Assembly (NCBI RefSeq): GCF_963966145.1
Contig: NC_091049.1
Coordinates: 26,908,001 to 26,972,000 of the forward strand
Direction of reading: 5' to 3'
DNA from: Tenebrio molitor
Lineage: Eukaryota > Arthropoda > Insecta > Coleoptera > Tenebrionidae
Length of the DNA: 64,000 nt
The notes beneath the pieces are model-generated. The model ran no database searches, was not told where the DNA came from, and saw only the letters and a list, made by a program, of their open reading frames with translations. Position 1 is the first letter of the stretch. Every line of letters begins with the position of its first letter. Below, piece after piece: positions 58,801 to 64,000 of the stretch. The translations under genes and the position numbers were made by a program.

Positions 58801-59739
58801 AAAAAATAGGACGTAGGATGTTAATTGTTATTGTTATAGTCGTTCTTGTGTTTTACAAATGTAATTCATTAACCCTCATTTCCTAAAATTTAAATGCTTT
58901 ATTTGTTTTTTGTTTCCGTTTCCGTATGTAATAAAAACAAATTAATTATTAAACGGTTCTTTATAAGTAATATATTTTAATGTTTTTCTTACAACTAATT
59001 ACTGAACAAAATCGTTTTATTTGTTATTTATATTGTTATATTACTAATTTAGAGTGTCCAAGAACAATGCCATTTTAATAAGGTTTACGTTAATTTATTG
59101 TAATTTTTTTTGTATGCTTTAAAACATTAATTTCCAGACTGGGAATGCACATACATTATTTTCATTTTATCTTTAATACTTTTAACGACAACATTATACA
59201 TATGTAGTTATTTACATTATAGTGCGGTAGGCGTATTTTACAGCGCGACAACTACGTTTCAGTCACGAGGCAAAGGCGAGTGTCTGTTTAGTAGGTTCGT
59301 CAGTCTACCTAATCTTCTACCTTAAAATAATTCATGGTTTCTTATCATTGCGTAAACAATTTGTTATGAATGTTGGAAGAAAAATATGTTTTTTTACACT
59401 AAAGTAAAATATGAACACTTTAATTTTAAAGTAGTGTAAAAAGAGAAAATTAACCGCGGGTGCTACCGCACTCCCCCAGATATTTACAGCATCCGTCAGT
59501 AAATCGCAGTTACGTAAATTGACACAGTTTCATGGTTGGGGAAGCCGAAAAGTATTTTACTATCTCTGGAATTTTTCATTATGATTGTTTTAGTTAACAA
59601 AATGTATCTTTTCGTACTTTTTAATTATTTTTATGTTATACATTTATTATGCTGTAACGTTTATTCTGATTTGTCGTTTTGAAAAAACTTGTAGAAAACA
59701 ATAACAATCACTTTATTGTTGATTAACAATTTACACTAA
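55851..59739. other. Intergenic DNA
   Basis: AT-rich and without a recognisable gene. AATAAA at about 55,908 may serve the GH9 transcript. A partial family 1 MITE is listed separately. The rest shows nothing specific. Confidence 0.4.
56200..56330. mobile_element. Half copy of family 1 MITE
   Basis: GCGTTCACAATCGACTCTTC and AAATTTAAATGAACAC match one arm of the MITEs at 32377 and 39655, and AAAAAAGTGAGGTTAGATTT matches their centre. The other arm is lost. Confidence 0.6.
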
Positions 59740-59965
59740 ATGAACATTAACTTCTCACTACAGAAAATTAAATTGAAATTCGCGCTCTTGCATTAACGCT
59801 TGTTAATCACAATCTTAGCTCTCCTTTTATTTCCGGATGCCGGTACTGTCTCGAACATTCCAGGTAGGCCTCGGTGCTTCCCACTTTATCGAAATCGATG
59901 ACGTCATCGTTGTGACTAGGTGCTGCTTTGAGACTCTTTTGAACGCGTCTAGATTGCTCTTCGCA
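59740..59965. repeat. ~240-bp dispersed repeat, copy 2
   Basis: Partner of 37160-37405 in the same orientation; both end near an ACGCGTCT-type motif. Confidence 0.55.
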
Positions 59966-61793
59966 GCTTTACAATATTCTTGAACAATTTCCTTTTTCTG
60001 ATAAGAGGAACCTAACAGAATAAATCATCAAAGGATTCTCAAAAAAAAGAATCACAAATAATTCGAACGTTAGGATATTTTGAATCAGGGTACGACTTGG
60101 CTGACAACAATGCATTTGAGAAGAAATAGAAGAAATAGGAGAACCATCTCTCATTACTGTCAGAGAACTTATAAATAATCATCAGGCAATAACGTTAACA
60201 ACAATTTATTACTGAGATCATTTCAAGAAGCTTCCATAAGAAGATTAAGATTCTAACTTTGAACCACGAACGTAGAATGATCTTCAAAATGGGTTTAAAA
60301 CAGATATATCATAAAAAATGTATTTTCACAAGATACTTCCTGAACTTACCAAGCTAGTACTGGATGGTACTTTTGATTCTCTTATTTTCCTTTTGAATGA
60401 AGAGTAGGAAAAGAGTCTACTTCTAGTTGTTAAAATCATCTAAAAATTTTCATAACAGAACTTTTGGATAACCAAGAAAAATTTTAAATTCAAAGAAGAA
60501 CAGTTTTCTAAATCTTCCAAGTGGTTTCTCTTGATGGCATCTCTTGCAAAACTCTTGATAAAAGCCATGGTGATGTATTAGAAAAAATAAAGAAACCAAA
60601 AGAAATTTCTTCACAACTCTCGTAATCTCTTTATGAACCAAGAACTATTTCAAATGCAAAGAACAGTTTTTAATCTTGTACCTCCAATGATGATACTTCT
60701 TCAGGTGTGAGATGAAATCTTCTAAAAGTTTTGGCGAGGTTTTCTTCGATCGGTGAAAGGAAGTACTTCTTTATGCCAACTACTGAATCCTTTTCAAAAA
60801 TTATTTAGAACTGAAGAAAAACACCTTTAGGTCTCCTTGTCCAAAACATTTTATATATCTACTTCTTTTACGCACATAAAAACTTTGTACCAGATTTCCT
60901 AATGATTTCGGATCTATTCTAGAACTTGAAATCTGACAAAAACGGAACTTCATCATCTTCATAAAAGAAGAATGTTCAGTTTGTGACGTCTATTATAACA
61001 AGAAACAATATAACAAAATCTGTTCTTTTTACACAAGCTTTTTTATTTTATCCTGCTTCATTGTCTTTTATGCTAATCATAAATTATCATATTTTTATTT
61101 TATGACTTATAAAACGACGTCCCTGGTCAAGATAAATAATGTGTAAGTTTGACGAGGACGCGGTACCACCTGAAGAATTTCATTGCGGAATACCAGTCAT
61201 GAGTACTGTGTAGAGATTATCACGTTAATTATCACCCAAGAGAATGAAAGGACGTTAAGTAAACAAAATATTTGCTAGATTTGGACAAAAATAGAACAAC
61301 TTTCTAAGTACACACATTTCCAATAAACTAACAATTCAATAGCTATTTAAACATTGACGTGGTTTTAGGACTTCCTCGATGTAGATTTCAAGAAAACGCG
61401 GAGGTAGTACCGTTTTCTCTTTCACTATTTTTTCATCCAAAACAAGAGAAAGCATAAGACTGTTTTGAATTTGTTTTAGTCAACAATTTTTTGTTTGGTT
61501 CTTTTACATCACTTTTATTTTGTTTAGTACTTTTTTGATCCGTTCCTTTCGGCACCAAATGGTACTTCGTGTGTTGTTAAATAAACTCAACGCCACTTTA
61601 GTAATAAATACGTTTTTATTTGTCAAATATATACAAAAATACAACATCTTCTGTACAATCACCTTTGGTTCTATAAGAACTAAATCAACAAGTTTCAAAC
61701 ATAGAACTGTTCAAAACTAGAAATTGCACCTGTTTTCGCCAACCTAATCTGTCCTATCTACAACCCTGCTTGAAAAACTGTCTCAACAAGAAC
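59966..61793. other. Intergenic DNA and 3' flank of the transporter gene
   Basis: No gene recognised. Bases 60,170-60,900 are rich in AGAA/TTCT words and loosely repetitive. The minus-strand transporter transcript probably ends within 61,500-61,790. Confidence 0.4.
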
Positions 61794-63118
61794 TTAGTGA
61801 ACCTGCACCGTGAAAATCTCATCAGTCTTGAAGCTCTCAGGATTCAAAACAAACCCCCTATTGTCGTACCCTTCCAGCCCCCCGCTCTTGCGATTCTTGA
61901 AGCAGTCCTCGATCTCTTGCAGCGACTTGTTTTTGGTTTCCGGCAGGACGTACTTGCAGAAGACCAGAGCCACGACCGAGGCGGCGAGGAAAGTACCCAA
62001 AGTACCGCTGAAGTTCAAGAAGCTGATCATGTCGGGGTAGATCTTGACGAAGATGAAGATGAAGCACTGGGCGATGCAGATCACGACGCCGCTCATGATC
62101 GAGCGTACTTCTAAAGGGAAGAGCTCGCCGACCAGGATCCAAGGGATCGGGAGCATCCCCACCATGCTGAACATCACGTTGAAGATGACGCAGACGAGGG
62201 GGAGGAGCGGGAAGATGCGGGTTTCTTCGGTGTGGACCTCGTAGTACTTGAAGAAGACCACCATGACCAGCATGGTGATGGTCATGCCGGCGCTGGAAGA
62301 CATGCAAAGGACTCTGCGGCCGAACCTGTTGACGAGTACCGCGGTGATGATGGACATGATGAAGCGGATCACGCCGACCATGATGGACGAGACGTAGTTG
62401 TTCATGTTGAGGTCGGTCTCTTCGAAGAAGTTGACGGCGTAGAAGAGGATGGTGTAGATCCCGGAGAGCTCCTGGAGGAAGAAGAGCGTGACGAGGATGA
62501 GGAACGGTTTGATGGTGGCCGCGCTCATGTACACTTCTTTGGTGGAGCGGCGGACACTCTTCTCTCCCGAGGAGTGTTGCAACACTTCCTGCTGGGCCAC
62601 AGCCACGTTTCTTCGGAACCACAAGTAACTAGCAAAGCTTTGGGAGTTGTTTCCGGTCTTGATCAGGTACGCGGGACTCTCCGGAAGGAACTCGACGGCG
62701 ATCAACGTGAAGATGCTGAAGACGACGCTGAGGAAGGCCACCGTGGCCCAGTTGAGGAAGTAGCCGAGAGTGTAGGTGAGCAGGATCCCGAAGGAGGCGC
62801 AGATGGGGCCCAGGGTCTGGAAGATCCCGCGGTTCTCGGGAGTGGAGACTTCGCTGACGTAGGTGTAGCACGCCGAAGACATGCCTGGAAGAAGCGAACA
62901 GTAGAGCGGGAATGGAGGGAGAGGAGTAGTACCTGCTGCCACCCCCGTGACCAGCCGCCCCACGTACAGCAGGTGGATGTTGTCGGCCAGACCTATGCAC
63001 AGCCAGCCCAAAATGAAGGGGACGCTGCTTATCTGGATGGATCTCTTCCTCCCGAAGTACTCGGCCACCACGCCGGACAGAATCGAGCCTATCGGATTCG
63101 TTATGGCACCCAGGCTGG
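61794..63118 (-). CDS. Tret1-like facilitated sugar transporter, 5' partial
   Basis: Major facilitator superfamily sugar porter of the insect trehalose-transporter-like group, moving sugars across the plasma membrane. Two exons are in the window: 63118-62933, after acceptor TTTTGCAG, and 62884-61794 ending at TAA. The first reads ASLGAITNPIGSILSG, AEYFGRKRS, GRLVTGVAAG; the second begins MSSACYTYVSEVSTPENRG and carries FLPESPAYL, LQELSGIYTILFYAVNFF, VNRFGRR, WILVGELFPLEVR and PETKNKS. All are family landmarks, and membrane spans from the second onward are present. The first span and the N-terminus are missing, and no match lies between 63,119 and 64,000, so the first exon or exons are outside the window. 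The 48-base intron 62885-62932 has no in-frame stop. The substrate cannot be stated from sequence; trehalose is only a family name. Confidence 0.9.
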
Positions 63119-64000
63119 CTGCAAAAACGTGAGAAAATAGCCAAGGTCTCGACTACAATAGTGACATTGACAATGGATTGTGCACTAAAACGAAATGCCT
63201 CAGAAATCAATTAAGCGCTTAATTATTGCTTCCGATTTTTGAATTATCGGAAGCGAGGCGAGGTCGCACTCGCAACTTCCTAAAACGGACGAGGTCCGCT
63301 GGAGGGTTCAGCTCTGGCGGGAATGGTGGCCGTTCGTTACCCTTTCGGCGGTAACTGTTGTGTGGCTTGTAGTAAACGGTCCAAGACCTTGGCTTGCGAC
63401 ATTTCATTCAAATGGTTTTTACTTTTATTTGGCGATTTTGTCAAGCAGTGTGAATGAATAATGAGGTGCAATGGCATTGGTCGTTTCTGAGTAGGTCAAA
63501 ATTATTAGCGATAAAAGAATCAATGGCTGATTATCGTGGCAATTAAAATTCTGCGAAAATCGAGCGTGATTGGTTTTAGAGGAAGTGACCTCAGCTTTTT
63601 TCATTTGGGTGCTCGGTCGCTTCTGGAATGCACTTTGACTTTGACACCAAAAAATATTCTCAGCGGGCTCGTCGGATGTTTCGCATTTTTCCAAAATCAA
63701 ATCCGAAATTATTTGCTTTGATCGGCTTTGAACTCGTTTCAAACGAACCGATTTATCAGGTGACTCTCACATAAATCAACCAAATTGATTCGCTGTTGCA
63801 ATACATTCATAATTTTATCCGTTTCGTTGCAGAACTACTAATTAATTCTGATTGAGTTTTTCATCATTTTTGATAAACTGTGTCAGAGTTGAAATTCTCT
63901 TTTTGCTTCGTTGTGCAACAAAAGCAAATTCAAAAATGTGTCTTATTTTATGTAACGAACGAGTTCATCGATTCTTTCTTGCTAATGGTACTAAGATCTT
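63119..64000. other. First visible intron of the transporter gene
   Basis: Probably intronic for the minus-strand transporter. No coding exon, repeat boundary or RNA gene was recognised. Confidence 0.45.

Noticed and set aside
62232..63140. Plus-strand 302-codon frame over the transporter
   Set aside because: Acidic low-complexity antisense shadow of the minus-strand transporter exons.
1..64000. tRNA or rRNA genes
   Set aside because: I saw no cloverleaf with a proper T-loop; the only rRNA resemblance is the 5S-like head of the SINEs, which lacks intact 5S sequence.

Overview
This is nuclear DNA of an insect, most likely a beetle. Coding exons are GC-rich, split by short GT-AG introns, and sit in very AT-rich sequence loaded with transposon debris. 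Four genes identify it: Orco, the universal insect odorant co-receptor; an endogenous GH9 endoglucanase of the insect type; a CRAL-TRIO lipid carrier; and a Tret1-like sugar transporter. No bacterial, viral or organellar block was seen. The species cannot be fixed from the window; the Orco sequence reads as coleopteran, perhaps tenebrionid.

Positions 1-13,260 hold a tandem family of three intact two-exon genes (A 1294-2172, B 5957-6827, C 10830-11701, all minus) plus a fourth decayed fragment (13040-13222). Each intact gene encodes a short secreted protein of 266-269 residues with the fold signature of the DNA/RNA non-specific endonucleases, but the catalytic Arg-Gly-His and the metal-binding Gln/Asn positions are replaced. 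The links between genes carry a 5S-like SINE, a broken R2-clade-like LINE and lineage-specific insertions. B reads as an unequal-crossover hybrid: its 3' half is C-like and its 5' half and upstream link are A-like.

Positions 13,260-25,730 show no convincing coding gene; they hold a tandem repeat, fold-back palindromes, a purine-biased repeat carrying a truncated LINE tail, and a directly duplicated CpG-bearing segment. Positions 25,734-31,014 are a complete seven-coding-exon Orco gene (minus, 477 residues), with repeats in its two large introns. Positions 31,015-44,820 are intergenic, with several MITEs, a dead mariner-type transposase and a candidate CCAAT/TATA promoter.

Positions 44,824-46,209 are a complete four-exon CRAL-TRIO gene (plus, 307 residues). 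Positions 46,210-53,279 are mostly non-coding, with MITEs and one possible small membrane-protein gene. Positions 53,280-55,850 are a complete six-exon GH9 endoglucanase gene (plus, 463 residues). Positions 61,794-63,118 carry the last two exons of a Tret1-like transporter (minus) whose first exon or exons lie beyond the right edge.

The main genes are independent units and show no operon-like relation. The clearest novel material is the array of predicted catalytically dead, secreted nuclease-like proteins and the recombination record preserved in it.
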